Below, piece by piece: positions 25,599-35,661 of a stretch of 64,000 bases of DNA (its first letter is position 1; each line of letters starts with the position of its first letter). The stretch lies in assembly GCF_046250175.1 (NCBI RefSeq), contig NZ_CP176468.1, one strand, 5' to 3'. The position numbers and the translations under genes were made by a program. The notes beneath the pieces were generated by a model, which did not search any database, was not told the DNA's origin, and saw only the letters and a program-made list of their open reading frames with translations. The stretch comes from Psychromonas sp030397575 (GTDB taxonomy: Bacteria; Pseudomonadota; Gammaproteobacteria; Enterobacterales; Psychromonadaceae).

Positions 25599-26453
25599 AT
25601 GCATATTGAAAAAATTCGTTGGCCAGCACCAGCGAAACTAAACCTATTTTTATATATCACTGGACAACGCTCTGATGGTTACCATAATTTACAAACCCTA
25701 TTTCAATTTATTGAGCACTGCGACTTCTTAACCATTAGCGCAAATAAAAGTGGAAAAATCACCATAACGCCAGAAATTCAAGGCGTACCACTCGAAAGCA
25801 ATCTTATTTATAGAGCAGCTCGTTTACTTCAAGAGCACACACACTGCTCCCTTGGTGCACATATCGAATTAGAAAAGAATCTACCTATGGGGGGAGGATT
25901 AGGAGGCGGTTCATCGGATGCAGCCACCACTTTGGTTGCTTTAAATTATCATTGGCAACTTAACTTAAGCGATCAAACCTTAGCAGCCCTAGGTGTTAAA
26001 TTGGGTGCTGATGTGCCAATTTTTGTGCATGGAAAAGCCGCTATTGCCGAAGGCGTTGGTGAAAAACTGACAGCAGTTTCCCCTGCGCAACCTTACTATC
26101 TTATTGCAGTACCTAGTTGCCATATTTCCACGCCCGACGTATTTAAAAATCCATCTTTAAAAAGAGACACAAAAAAGCTTTCACATGAACAACTTATGAG
26201 CAATAAATGGACAAATGACTGCCAACCTTGTGTTAAAAAAAATTATCCCGAGGTTGCTAAGACTATCGACTGGTTGCTAGAATACGCTCCGACTCAAATG
26301 ACCGGAACAGGTGCATGTGTTTTTAGTACATTTGAACACGCTGATGATGCTGAATTATTAGCAAAAAAATCGCCAAGTTGGTTAAATTGCTTCACCACTA
26401 AAGGCGTAAATATTTCACCATTACGTGAATTATTAACTACCAAACTAGATTAA
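25599..26453 (+). CDS. ispE: 4-diphosphocytidyl-2-C-methyl-D-erythritol kinase
   Basis: 284 residues (E. coli 283), GHMP kinase family. It begins with WPAPAKLNLFLYITGQRSDG and has the phosphate-binding loop LPMGGGLGGGSSDAAT. It phosphorylates CDP-methylerythritol in the non-mevalonate isoprenoid pathway. It lies between lolB and prs as in E. coli. Confidence 0.97.
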   Translation: MHIEKIRWPAPAKLNLFLYITGQRSDGYHNLQTLFQFIEHCDFLTISANKSGKITITPEIQGVPLESNLIYRAARLLQEHTHCSLGAHIELEKNLPMGGGLGGGSSDAATTLVALNYHWQLNLSDQTLAALGVKLGADVPIFVHGKAAIAEGVGEKLTAVSPAQPYYLIAVPSCHISTPDVFKNPSLKRDTKKLSHEQLMSNKWTNDCQPCVKKNYPEVAKTIDWLLEYAPTQMTGTGACVFSTFEHADDAELLAKKSPSWLNCFTTKGVNISPLRELLTTKLD

Positions 26454-26529
26454 TTGATTTTGGATTAATCACACTTGTTAATGGCAAATTGCCATTAGCC
26501 AAATCAACAGGATGACAGAGGTCCTCATA

Positions 26530-27477
26530 GTGCCAAACATGAAATTATTTGCAGGTAACGCTACACCCGATTTAGCCCAAAAAATTGCTGATCGTCTTTT
26601 CATCAAATTAGGAAGTGCTGATGTAGGCCGTTTTAGTGATGGTGAGATACATGTTCAAATTAATGAAAATGTTCGTGGTGATGATATTTTCATCGTGCAA
26701 TCGACTTGTGCTCCAACTAACGACAACTTAATGGAACTAATCGTAATGATTGATGCACTTCGTCGTGCTTCAGCAGGACGAATTACAGCGGTAATCCCTT
26801 ACTTTGGTTATGCTCGTCAAGATCGACGTGTACGCTCAAGTCGTGTTCCGATCACTGCAAAAGTAGTCGCTGATTTCCTATCTAACGTAGGTGTTGACCG
26901 CGTTATGACTGTCGATTTACACGCAGAACAAATCCAAGGTTTCTTTGATGTACCTGTTGATAACGTATTCGGTAGCTCTGTACTACTTGAAGATATGTTA
27001 GAGAAAAAATTAGAAAACCCAATGATTGTATCACCAGATATCGGTGGTGTAGTTCGTGCTCGAGCACACGCTAAACTATTAGATGATGCAGATCTGGCAA
27101 TCATTGATAAACGTCGCCCTAAAGCAAATGTTGCACAAGTAATGCACTTAATCGGTGACGTTGAAGGCCGTAACTGTATCATTGTTGATGACATGATCGA
27201 TACTGGCGGTACATTATGCCAAGCAGCAGCGGCTCTTAAAGAGCGTGGTGCTTTATCTGTCTATGCTTACGCAACTCATGCAGTATTCTCTGGTTCTGCA
27301 TTAGAAAATATCAAAAACTCTGTGATTGATGAGTTCATCGTAACGGATTCAATTCCATTAACAGATGAAATTATGGCGACAGGTAAAGTGAAGCAACTCA
27401 CATTAAGTGGCATGCTGGCTGAAGCAATTCGTCGTGTAAGTAATGAAGAATCTATTTCAGCGATGTTTCATTACTAA
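26530..27477 (+). CDS. prs: Ribose-phosphate pyrophosphokinase
   Basis: 315 residues from a GTG at 26530, which gives exactly the E. coli length and start (M/V-P-x-MKLFAGNA). A GAGGT ribosome binding site lies at the right distance; the upstream ATG at 26512 would add six unconserved residues and lacks support. Seen are the catalytic region (AVIPYFGYARQDR), the DLHAEQIQGFF region and the PRPP loop IIVDDMIDTGGTL. It makes PRPP for nucleotides, His, Trp and NAD. Confidence 0.97.
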   Translation: MPNMKLFAGNATPDLAQKIADRLFIKLGSADVGRFSDGEIHVQINENVRGDDIFIVQSTCAPTNDNLMELIVMIDALRRASAGRITAVIPYFGYARQDRRVRSSRVPITAKVVADFLSNVGVDRVMTVDLHAEQIQGFFDVPVDNVFGSSVLLEDMLEKKLENPMIVSPDIGGVVRARAHAKLLDDADLAIIDKRRPKANVAQVMHLIGDVEGRNCIIVDDMIDTGGTLCQAAAALKERGALSVYAYATHAVFSGSALENIKNSVIDEFIVTDSIPLTDEIMATGKVKQLTLSGMLAEAIRRVSNEESISAMFHY

Positions 27478-27516
27478 AAAACAATAAGATAGCTATAAGG
27501 TCTTAGTGAGTTTTTA

Positions 27517-27556
27517 GAAAAGCGTTTATTTCTCAGAAATAAGCGCTTTTTTTTCG
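27517..27556 (+). terminator. Terminator of the lolB-ispE-prs operon
   Basis: AGCGTTTATTTCT-C-AGAAATAAGCGCT stem-loop followed by eight T. Confidence 0.9.
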
Positions 27557-27711
27557 TATTTAATTTGTACAAAACAACTTACTGAGTTACTATGGCGCGC
27601 CTTTTTTATACACCCTTTTAATAAGGGGAAGGTGGTTATCGCTGGTCGCAAACGATAATCTATTTTAATTTGAGGAATTAATATTAATATCCTCATTAAT
27701 GGAGTTTTACC

Positions 27712-28341
27712 ATGTCAGTAATTAAATTAGTAGCTACAAGCCGTACAGACTTAGGGAAAGGTGCGAGCCGCCGCCTACGTCACACAGACCAAACACCTGG
27801 TGTTGTATACGGTGCAGGAAAAGATCCTGTTTCTCTAACTTTCGAACACAAAGAATTAATGAAAGTTGAAGGTATCGAAGCATTTTACTCTTCAGTATTA
27901 AGCCTAGAAGTTGACGGTGTTGCAGAGCAAGTGTTGCTTAAAGATATTCAACGTCACTCTTTCAAAGAACGCATCCAACATTTAGACCTTTTACGTGTTG
28001 ATGCAACTCAAGCAATCACAACTACAGTTCCTCTTCATTACTTAAACGAAGAAACTGCAGAAGCTGTTAAAAACGGCGGCGTAGTTGCTCACTTAGCAAA
28101 TGAATTAGAAGTAACTTGTTTACCAGCTGATCTTCCTGCATTTATCGAAGTTGATATTGCAAATGTTGAAATTGGTCAAACTGTTCATATTTCTGATGTT
28201 ACACTTCCAAAAGGTGTTGAATCTGTTGAGCTTAGCAAAGGCGAAGAGCATGATTTACCACTATTAGCAATCACTGTTAAGAAAACAGCGGCTGTTGAAG
28301 AAGAAACTGAAGAAGCAACAGAAGCTGACGCTGCTGAGTAA
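27712..28341 (+). CDS. rplY: 50S ribosomal protein L25, long (CTC/TL5) form
   Basis: 209 residues: an N-terminal L25 domain (1-95) that binds 5S rRNA and a C-terminal TL5/CTC beta domain (about 100-190) with an acidic tail (EEETEEATEADAAE). E. coli has only the 94-residue form, so this is the two-domain type common in other bacteria. It has GGAG as ribosome binding site and is followed after 2 bp by pth. Confidence 0.95.
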   Translation: MSVIKLVATSRTDLGKGASRRLRHTDQTPGVVYGAGKDPVSLTFEHKELMKVEGIEAFYSSVLSLEVDGVAEQVLLKDIQRHSFKERIQHLDLLRVDATQAITTTVPLHYLNEETAEAVKNGGVVAHLANELEVTCLPADLPAFIEVDIANVEIGQTVHISDVTLPKGVESVELSKGEEHDLPLLAITVKKTAAVEEETEEATEADAAE

Positions 28342-28343
28342 TC

Positions 28344-28934
28344 GTGTCAACTACGATTAAATTGCTTGTGGGCCTGGCTAATCCAGGCCCCGAATATGCA
28401 AATACTCGACACAATGCCGGACAATGGTACATACAACAACTCGCCTCTCAAGAAAATATCCAGCTAAAACCAGAAGCTAAATTTTTTGGCCACACTGGTC
28501 GTATTCAGTTTGCTGGAAATGACATTCGCTTATTAGTCCCAACTACCTTTATGAACCTCAGTGGTAAAGCGGTTAGCGCAATGGCAAAATACTACCAAAT
28601 TAAACCTGAAGAAATTTTAGTCGCTCATGATGAGCTAGATATCGTCCCAGGTATCGCTAAATTTAAACTCGGTGGTGGTCATGGCGGGCATAATGGTTTA
28701 CGTGATATCATTTCAAAACTAGGCAATAACAAAAATTTTTACCGTTTACGTATTGGTATTGGCCACCCAGGCGATAAAAATCGTGTTAGCGGTTATGTAC
28801 TTGGTAAAGCAACGAGTACAGAACAAAATTTGATCGAGCAAAGTATCGATGAAGCAGCCCGTTGCACCCATATTTTAGGTGTCGATGGTATCGAAAAAGC
28901 GATGAATCGCTTACATAGCTTCAAAGCACAATAA
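28344..28934 (+). CDS. pth: Peptidyl-tRNA hydrolase
   Basis: 196 residues with a GTG start two bases after rplY, suggesting translational coupling. Family motifs: GLANPGPEYANTRHNAGQW (catalytic His21 region with Asn), PTTFMNLSGKAV, HDELDIVPGIAKFKLGGGHGGHNGL. It recycles tRNA from peptidyl-tRNA released by stalled ribosomes. The order rplY-pth-ychF is common in gammaproteobacteria. Confidence 0.97.
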   Translation: MSTTIKLLVGLANPGPEYANTRHNAGQWYIQQLASQENIQLKPEAKFFGHTGRIQFAGNDIRLLVPTTFMNLSGKAVSAMAKYYQIKPEEILVAHDELDIVPGIAKFKLGGGHGGHNGLRDIISKLGNNKNFYRLRIGIGHPGDKNRVSGYVLGKATSTEQNLIEQSIDEAARCTHILGVDGIEKAMNRLHSFKAQ

Positions 28935-28957
28935 CAGTAAATTAATAGGATAAAATC

Positions 28958-30049
28958 ATGGGTTTTAAATGTGGTATTGTAGGTTTACCCAACGTTGGTA
29001 AATCAACCCTTTTTAATGCATTAACCAAAGCAGGCATTGAAGCGGCTAACTTCCCTTTTTGTACTATCGAGCCTAACACTGGCATTGTACCTGTACCTGA
29101 TCCACGTTTAGACCAACTTTCTGACATCGTAAACCCACAGAAAGTAATACCAACAACAATGGAGTTTGTTGATATTGCAGGGTTAGTTGAAGGTGCATCA
29201 AAAGGTGAAGGTTTAGGTAATAAATTCCTAGCTAACATCCGTGAAACTGACGCAATCGGCCATGTTGTGCGTTGTTTCCAAGATGAAAATATCGTTCACG
29301 TAGCAGGCAAAATCGATCCACAAGAAGATATTGATATCATCAATACTGAGTTAGCATTAGCTGATTTAGAAAGCTGTGATCGTGCTATCTTACGTTTAGG
29401 TAAGAAAGCAAAAGGCGGCGATAAAGATGCTAAATTTGAATTACCTATTTTAGAACGCATCAAGGCACATTTAGAAGCAGATGGCATGGTTCGTGGTTTA
29501 GACTTCGAAAAAGAAGAGCTAGCGGCTATTCAATACCTAAGCTTTTTAACTCTGAAACCAACAATGTACATTGCTAACGTAGCTGAAGATGGTTTTGAAG
29601 ATAACCCATTCTTGGACAAAGTACGTGAAATTGCAGCGAAAGAAAATGCAGTTGTTGTGCCTGTTTGTGCTTCTATTGAATCTGAAATAGCTGAATTAGA
29701 CGATGAAGATAAAGCAGAATTCTTAGAAGGTATTGGCCAAGAAGAGCCTGGTCTAAACCGTGTTATCTATAGTGGTTATGAGCTATTGCACTTACAAACT
29801 TACTTCACAGCTGGCGTAAAAGAAGTACGTGCTTGGACAGTGCCTGTAGGTGCAACAGCACCACAAGCAGCTGGTAAAATTCACACTGATTTTGAACGTG
29901 GCTTTATCCGTGCTGAAATTATTGGTTTTGACGACTTCGTTGAATGCAAAGGTGAAGCAGGAGCAAAAGAAGCTGGTAAATGGCGTTTAGAAGGAAAATC
30001 ATACATCACACAAGATGGTGATGTGATTCACTTCCGCTTTAACGTTTAA
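28958..30049 (+). CDS. ychF: Ribosome-associated ATPase YchF (OLA1 family)
   Basis: 363 residues, the E. coli length. P-loop GLPNVGKSTLFN, switch DIAGLVEGASKGEGLGN, the modified specificity motif typical of the ATP-preferring YchF branch of the TRAFAC GTPases, and a C-terminal TGS domain (about 278-361). It acts on ribosomes and in stress response. Follows pth by 23 bp. Confidence 0.97.
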   Translation: MGFKCGIVGLPNVGKSTLFNALTKAGIEAANFPFCTIEPNTGIVPVPDPRLDQLSDIVNPQKVIPTTMEFVDIAGLVEGASKGEGLGNKFLANIRETDAIGHVVRCFQDENIVHVAGKIDPQEDIDIINTELALADLESCDRAILRLGKKAKGGDKDAKFELPILERIKAHLEADGMVRGLDFEKEELAAIQYLSFLTLKPTMYIANVAEDGFEDNPFLDKVREIAAKENAVVVPVCASIESEIAELDDEDKAEFLEGIGQEEPGLNRVIYSGYELLHLQTYFTAGVKEVRAWTVPVGATAPQAAGKIHTDFERGFIRAEIIGFDDFVECKGEAGAKEAGKWRLEGKSYITQDGDVIHFRFNV

Positions 30050-30076
30050 TTCGTATAATTGATACAACGTTAATGA

Positions 30077-30110
30077 TAAAAAACGGCAACCTAGTTTGCC
30101 GTTTTTTTAT
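30077..30110. terminator. Bidirectional terminator between ychF and the REC-GGDEF gene
   Basis: AAAAACGGCAA-CCTAG-TTTGCCGTTTTTTT, A-run and T-run on opposite sides of the stem, between convergent genes. Confidence 0.88.
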
Positions 30111-30132
30111 TTTGTAAAAAGTGCTTACGCGA

Positions 30133-31014
30133 TTAAAAAGCTAATTCCAACCTATTCCGACCATTCTCTTTTGCTTTATATAATGCAATATCAGCACGTT
30201 TGAGCAAACTATCAAAATCTTTATCTTGATCAGATATTTTTGCCATACCAATACTGATTGTTACATTTATGCCATGTGGGTTAAGACTCTCAATCGCATC
30301 TAGAACAGAAATCGCCTTATTAAACGCTTCTTCATCCTCACACAAATCAAATAGAATTACGAACTCTTCGCCGCCCGATCTAGCGGTGACATCGCTTTGC
30401 TCTCCACTTGCAGCTAGTGCTTCGCCGACTTGTTGTAAAACAATATCACCCACAGAGTGGCCGTGATTATCATTGATCGATTTAAAGTGATCGACATCAA
30501 TCATTAGTACCCATAATGGATGCTGTTCTTGTTGTGCAGCCTGTATTTTTTGCTTCGCAACATCCATCAAATAATGTCTATTATATAAACCCGTTAACTG
30601 ATCATAAAAAGCTAATTGATTTAGCTTATCTTGTTGTAACTTAATAGTTAAATGGGTGTTCACACGTGCAGCGACAATAGCAGGGCGAAATGGCTTAGTG
30701 ATGTAATCCACAGCACCAACCATCAGACCTTTCTCTTCATCTTTTTCACCTTGCAATCCTGTCACAAAAATCACAGGAATAGCTGCAGTCACAGGATTTG
30801 CTTTTAATAATTCACACACTTCATATCCATCCATTTCAGGCATAGATACATCCAATAAAATTAAATCGGGTTGTGGAATTTGTGCCGCTACCTCTAGACA
30901 TTCTTGTCCACTATGCGCAGTTTTCATTTCGCATAGGCCTTTGATGCATGAGGCTAACATTTTTAAGATACTGGGCGAGTCATCAACTATCAGCACCATT
31001 TGCTTATTAGACAT
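30133..31014 (-). CDS. Response regulator with GGDEF output (diguanylate cyclase)
   Basis: 293 residues: receiver domain (1-120) with phospho-acceptor Asp in LILLDVSMPEMDG and Lys in ITKPFRP, then a GGDEF domain with active-site GGEEF at 214-218 and upstream YDQLTGLYNR and DVDHFKSINDNHGH motifs. Expected to make cyclic-di-GMP when phosphorylated. No kinase gene is adjacent. An 11-bp inverted repeat lies in its leader (31045-31069). Confidence 0.93.
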   Translation of the reverse strand: MSNKQMVLIVDDSPSILKMLASCIKGLCEMKTAHSGQECLEVAAQIPQPDLILLDVSMPEMDGYEVCELLKANPVTAAIPVIFVTGLQGEKDEEKGLMVGAVDYITKPFRPAIVAARVNTHLTIKLQQDKLNQLAFYDQLTGLYNRHYLMDVAKQKIQAAQQEQHPLWVLMIDVDHFKSINDNHGHSVGDIVLQQVGEALAASGEQSDVTARSGGEEFVILFDLCEDEEAFNKAISVLDAIESLNPHGINVTISIGMAKISDQDKDFDSLLKRADIALYKAKENGRNRLELAF

Positions 31015-31044
31015 TATGTAATAACTCCCTTTTAACCAATTAAC

Positions 31045-31069
31045 AGCAATAGATAAGCTATCTATTGCT
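31045..31069. promoter_or_regulatory. Perfect 11-bp inverted repeat before the REC-GGDEF gene
   Basis: AGCAATAGATA-AGC-TATCTATTGCT, 31 bp before the REC-GGDEF ATG and just after the deoR-type stop. It lacks a T-run on the minus strand, so operator or leader hairpin is as likely as terminator. Confidence 0.55.
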
Positions 31070-31077
31070 TTATATTT

Positions 31078-31839
31078 CTATTCTGCACAAAGTTGAATAT
31101 CTAGCCCTTGCTCAGCAAACAAACTGAGTAGTTTAGGATCTGACTTAGGATCGGTTACCAGATAGTTAATTTTATGTGTACCACATACTTTGTAGGTACT
31201 CATTTTTCCAAGTTTCAAATGTGAAGCTAAGGTCACCACTTGTTCTGACTGTTCAATGATAGTTGCTAACGTTTCAGCTTCATCAATATGATTAATACTC
31301 AAGCCTTGACTAGGGTGAAGTGCACAGACCCCTAAGAAGCAAGTGTCGAAATGAATCTTTCTGAGCATTGCATTGGTAGTTGCCCCTAATGCCATCACAG
31401 CTGGTTTAAATATTTTTCCGCCTAATAAAATGAGTTCAATATTATTATGATGGATTAGTTTAGTTGCCACTAGCGGACTAGGCGTGACAACCGTAAAGCT
31501 AAAGTCTGTTGGTAAATTCATAGCCAACTGAAGGCAGGTGCTTCCAGAATCAATAAGAATAGTATGCCCTTCTTTGATTAATGGAATTGCCGCTAGCGCA
31601 ACGCGCTGCTTTAACGGGTCAATCTCTTCATGACGTTGACGATACTCTTGATTCTCATGCTGTAAAGGCAATGCCCCGCCATGAACACGTCTTAGCTGCT
31701 TGAGTTCATCCAGTGTTTTTAAATCTCTGCGAACCGTATCTTCAGAAACGCCTAATTGAACACTTAACTCTGCCGCATAAACTCGGCCTAATTGGCTGAG
31801 TAACGCTAAGATTTTACTGTGCCTTTCCTGCTGTAACAT
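31078..31839 (-). CDS. DeoR-family transcriptional regulator
   Basis: 253 residues. N-terminal DeoR winged HTH (ERHSKILALLSQLGRVY ... SEDTVRRDLKTLDEL) and a C-terminal sugar-phosphate sensor domain of the ISOCOT fold (about 75-235, with LIDSGSTCLQLA and LGGKIFKPA). Such regulators respond to phosphorylated sugars or nucleosides. No sugar operon is next to it, so the target cannot be named. Confidence 0.92.
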   Translation of the reverse strand: MLQQERHSKILALLSQLGRVYAAELSVQLGVSEDTVRRDLKTLDELKQLRRVHGGALPLQHENQEYRQRHEEIDPLKQRVALAAIPLIKEGHTILIDSGSTCLQLAMNLPTDFSFTVVTPSPLVATKLIHHNNIELILLGGKIFKPAVMALGATTNAMLRKIHFDTCFLGVCALHPSQGLSINHIDEAETLATIIEQSEQVVTLASHLKLGKMSTYKVCGTHKINYLVTDPKSDPKLLSLFAEQGLDIQLCAE

Positions 31840-31950
31840 AATTTACCTTACACTTTTTCTCTGATTTTACTAAAGCAACAACTAATATCTACTTTTAAAT
31901 ACAGTGGCTTTGCACCGAGTCTCATTATTTCGTATTTTAAATTCAGATAC

Positions 31951-34900
31951 TTAAATGATTTCTGCAGCTTTAAATTGATAACAGTCTGCTAACCGACTAA
32001 AGCCAGCAGAAGCCCCTTTGCTCACATGAATTTGATGATTAATCCGTTCTTTTAAAGCATCTACATGTGAAATGATACCAATTAACTTACCGCTAGCATT
32101 TAGACGCTCTAACGCTTCTAAAGCTACTTCTAAAGTACTAGCATCTAACGTGCCAAAACCTTCATCTAAAAATAGAGATTCAATTTGTGTTTTATGGCTC
32201 ACTAAATTCGATAATGCGAGTGCTAAACCAAGGCTCACTAAGAAGCTTTCACCACCGGATAAGGTTTTCACATCGCGAACCGCATTAGCCTGCCATAAAT
32301 CAATTACCTGTAATGCTAAAGGTTGATGGATATTACGTTGTAGCTGATAACGTTGATGTAAATTAGCCATCTCTTTATTGGCTAGGTACACCAAGTTATC
32401 TAATGTTACCCCTTGTGCAAAGGTTCTAAACTTCGCTCCGTCAGCCGACCCGATGAGCTTATTCAGCATCTCCCAATGGAGCGCTGTTTGTTGCTTTTCT
32501 TGTTGCTGTTTTACAATACCTTGCTGTTTTAATTTATTAGCATCATCGGATTGTAATAAGCCAAATTTAGTCGCATAAGTGGTTTGATGTAATTGCATCT
32601 GTTGCTGTAATGCCAAGATTTCATCTTTCACTTGATGTAATGATTTATCTGTCAATTTAATGGCTTTCAACTCAAGCTGTTGATTCAATAACGTCTCCAA
32701 TCGTGTATTTTCTTTCAATACATCATCTTGAAGTTGCTGACGTTGTAAAAGCAATACTTTGATCTCTTCTGGCGCCAAACGAGCCTTAATGTATTCAGCT
32801 TGATCGGTAAATGCAGAGGCTACTAATGCTTTTTCAAACTGTGCTGATTTTGTTTTACTCTGGGCTGCGTACTGCTTTTCAGAAGCAGTTATTTGCACTA
32901 TCTCACCTTTCATTGCTTGCGCTACATCTAATTGTACTTGTAATGCTTTATTGACCTGTTCGAGCTGTGCTTGGCTAGCGACTAATTTAGCATTAGCATT
33001 GTCACGCAACAGCTGTTCGCTTTGATCGCCAAACTGCTCTGCTCTTTGCAATTGTAAGTGATCTATCTGTTCTGTTAATGCTGTCGTTTTTACCTTAACT
33101 TCATCTAAGGCCAGTGTTTGTTGCTGCACCACTTGAGCCTGTAACTTTATTTGTTGGGTTAACTCGTTTAGTGCTGTTGCTATCTTCTGTTCGTGTTGCA
33201 ATTGTGTTTTATATTGTTCTACTTGTTGTGTCGCTTGTTCAATCCATTGTTGTGGTGCATCAAATAACAATTTACCTAAGACTTTATCTGTAATCGCCTG
33301 CTCAGGTAGAGCATCAGTAATCGCTGAGTGTAATGTTTCAACTTTCTGTTTAGCTTTTGTAAACTCTTGTGATAGGGACGAAATTTGTTCTACCAGTCTA
33401 TTTTCTTCATAGCTATTTTGCTGCTGTTTTAGTGACAGTTGATGCTGCTGCTCAGAGATGCTTTGTAACTGTTTCTCTACCTCAATATGACTTTGTTGCA
33501 ATGCTCTTATATTTTCAACCTGTTGTTGAATAGCAGCATGTTGACTTTCAAGCTCATTACTCAATTCAATTAACTGCTGGCTGCTGCTTGGATCATGTGA
33601 GCGACTTTTTAAATACTCATGATTTAACCAAAGCTGCTGTTTTTCATTTTTATCATTTAACAGTAATTGTTGTGAGGCTTGCAATTCAGTGAACTGCTGA
33701 AGCTTAGATTTTAACTGACCATTTAATTCACTGTAAGCAGATCGCGCTTTGATCAATGCCTGTTGTAACTGCTGTAGACGTAATTGATGCTCAGGCACAT
33801 CAATTTTTTGATAACTCACTAGTGCAGGGTGAGTTAATGATCCACATAAAGGACATGGTTGGTCTTTTTGTACCTTTAACTGCAACTCAGTTAAGCTTTG
33901 AATAATTTGTTCTTGTTCTAATAGCTTTTCAGTATTCGTTACATCAGCCGCTAATTGCTTACCTTGGTCCTTCAAACTGTTTAACTGAATTCTGTCATCA
34001 TTAATACTGTTTTCTAAACGGGTTAGATCACTGTGCTTTTTAAATAGCTCCGCTTCAATCAGATCTAATTTCTCCGATATAGGCAACCCACTGTGTATTT
34101 GTTTTAATTCACTTTGCAATAATGTCAGTCGCTGATTAGCTCCCTCCAAAGAACTCCCTGGTAAAGTATCGTTTGCTGTACTTATATCATGACTTAATTG
34201 CTGTAATTTTTCCTGTAAAGGGGCAGTACTTGTTAGAAGTGTTTGTAGCTCTTGATTCGCTTTCTGATTATTCGATACAAATAACTGTTTGGCCTGTTCA
34301 GCTTCAATTAAAGACTCCGATAGACTGACAGCTTTAGTTTTTGTTTCATCCAATTGGTTTAATTGTAACGTAACACTAGAGAGGCTCTCACTCAGGGTGG
34401 GTATATAAGCCTGATCCTGCAACAGCACTTGGATCTCTTTTAACTGCGCTTGATAATCTTCGACCTTTTCCTGTATTAAACCTAGCTCATGCTGACTCAA
34501 ATCAACTTGTTTTTGTTTACTAGTCAACTCTAATTGTAAACTTTGGTGTTGCGTTTTTTTATCAGTAATCGCAATATCTAAAGGTACTAATACTTTATTT
34601 ATCTCATCAATTGCTTGTATTGTTTCTTCCTGTTGAAGCGACACACTACTTGATTGTTGTAACTGTTTTTTCTGTAAAGAGTCGATAGCAACACTGTTTT
34701 GTTTTTCTTTTTCAATAATATTGGCTAGTTGTGCTTTAATTTTTGTATGTTGTTCCAATGCGTATTGTTGCGATTCATAAATAGGCGTCAGTTTTTCAGC
34801 TTTCTCAGCGTTGACTAAGCTTATTTCTTTGCTTTTGAAAGCATTTTTTTGAGCTTCAATACTTTCAATCTTTTGTTTTTGATCGACAATCGCCTGGTCG

Positions 34901-35661
34901 TATTTAGCATTTTCTTGTAACCAACTTAATGCTTTGTCTAAGGTTTGTGCTTCCTTAGTTAAGCTTTTCTGTTGTGCTGCAAGTTGCTTGACCTCTTCTG
35001 CTAAGGCTTCTCGGTCAGCTTCATCTAATACACTCAACACTTTTGCTTGCTCTGTTAATAGAGTTAACTCTGCTTGTATCTGTTTATTTTGCTGATAAAC
35101 ATATTGTGCTATTTCGCAATAGATCTCTGTCCCTGTTAACTCCTCTAATAGCTCAGCGCGCTCACCACTAGATGCATTTAAGAATGCAGCAAAACCACCC
35201 TGCGCTAACAGCATAGATTTAGTAAAACGAGAGAAATCAAGTCCAGTTAGTTCAGTAACTTGTTTTAATACATCACTGCTTTTTGTCGCTAACACTTGCC
35301 CTGTTACTTCACTTAACTCGCACAAAGGAGCTTGTAGATTGCCATCTGCATGATTACGCGCACGTTTTTGCGACCAATAAACACGATAGGCTTTATTTTT
35401 AACAGCAAACTCAACTTCCGCTAAACAATCGCCAGTTCCGCGTGTCATCAACTCATTTTTGCTTTGTGTTAATTTATCCAAACGTGGTGTTTGTTGATAT
35501 AAAGCTAAACATATCGCATCTAAAATTGTACTTTTACCTGCGCCTGTTTGCCCAGTAATGACGAACAATGCGTTATCTTGAAAGGCTTGATCTTGGAAAT
35601 CTATTTTCCATTCACCCTTCAAGGAGTTTAAGTTTTTAAAACGCAGCGATAAAATTTTCAT
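31951..35661 (-). CDS. sbcC: Exonuclease SbcC (Rad50-like ATPase)
   Basis: 1236 residues, longer than the E. coli 1048 mainly in the coiled coils. Walker A GQTGAGKST near the N-terminus, two very long Q-rich coiled coils meeting at a zinc hook (QPCPLCGSLTHP, about residue 610), and the C-terminal signature (TLSGGESFLVSLGLALAL) with Walker B (SLFLDEGFGTLD). With SbcD it cleaves DNA hairpins and protein-blocked ends. Its ATG overlaps the sbcD stop as ATGA. Confidence 0.97.
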   Translation of the reverse strand: MKILSLRFKNLNSLKGEWKIDFQDQAFQDNALFVITGQTGAGKSTILDAICLALYQQTPRLDKLTQSKNELMTRGTGDCLAEVEFAVKNKAYRVYWSQKRARNHADGNLQAPLCELSEVTGQVLATKSSDVLKQVTELTGLDFSRFTKSMLLAQGGFAAFLNASSGERAELLEELTGTEIYCEIAQYVYQQNKQIQAELTLLTEQAKVLSVLDEADREALAEEVKQLAAQQKSLTKEAQTLDKALSWLQENAKYDQAIVDQKQKIESIEAQKNAFKSKEISLVNAEKAEKLTPIYESQQYALEQHTKIKAQLANIIEKEKQNSVAIDSLQKKQLQQSSSVSLQQEETIQAIDEINKVLVPLDIAITDKKTQHQSLQLELTSKQKQVDLSQHELGLIQEKVEDYQAQLKEIQVLLQDQAYIPTLSESLSSVTLQLNQLDETKTKAVSLSESLIEAEQAKQLFVSNNQKANQELQTLLTSTAPLQEKLQQLSHDISTANDTLPGSSLEGANQRLTLLQSELKQIHSGLPISEKLDLIEAELFKKHSDLTRLENSINDDRIQLNSLKDQGKQLAADVTNTEKLLEQEQIIQSLTELQLKVQKDQPCPLCGSLTHPALVSYQKIDVPEHQLRLQQLQQALIKARSAYSELNGQLKSKLQQFTELQASQQLLLNDKNEKQQLWLNHEYLKSRSHDPSSSQQLIELSNELESQHAAIQQQVENIRALQQSHIEVEKQLQSISEQQHQLSLKQQQNSYEENRLVEQISSLSQEFTKAKQKVETLHSAITDALPEQAITDKVLGKLLFDAPQQWIEQATQQVEQYKTQLQHEQKIATALNELTQQIKLQAQVVQQQTLALDEVKVKTTALTEQIDHLQLQRAEQFGDQSEQLLRDNANAKLVASQAQLEQVNKALQVQLDVAQAMKGEIVQITASEKQYAAQSKTKSAQFEKALVASAFTDQAEYIKARLAPEEIKVLLLQRQQLQDDVLKENTRLETLLNQQLELKAIKLTDKSLHQVKDEILALQQQMQLHQTTYATKFGLLQSDDANKLKQQGIVKQQQEKQQTALHWEMLNKLIGSADGAKFRTFAQGVTLDNLVYLANKEMANLHQRYQLQRNIHQPLALQVIDLWQANAVRDVKTLSGGESFLVSLGLALALSNLVSHKTQIESLFLDEGFGTLDASTLEVALEALERLNASGKLIGIISHVDALKERINHQIHVSKGASAGFSRLADCYQFKAAEII

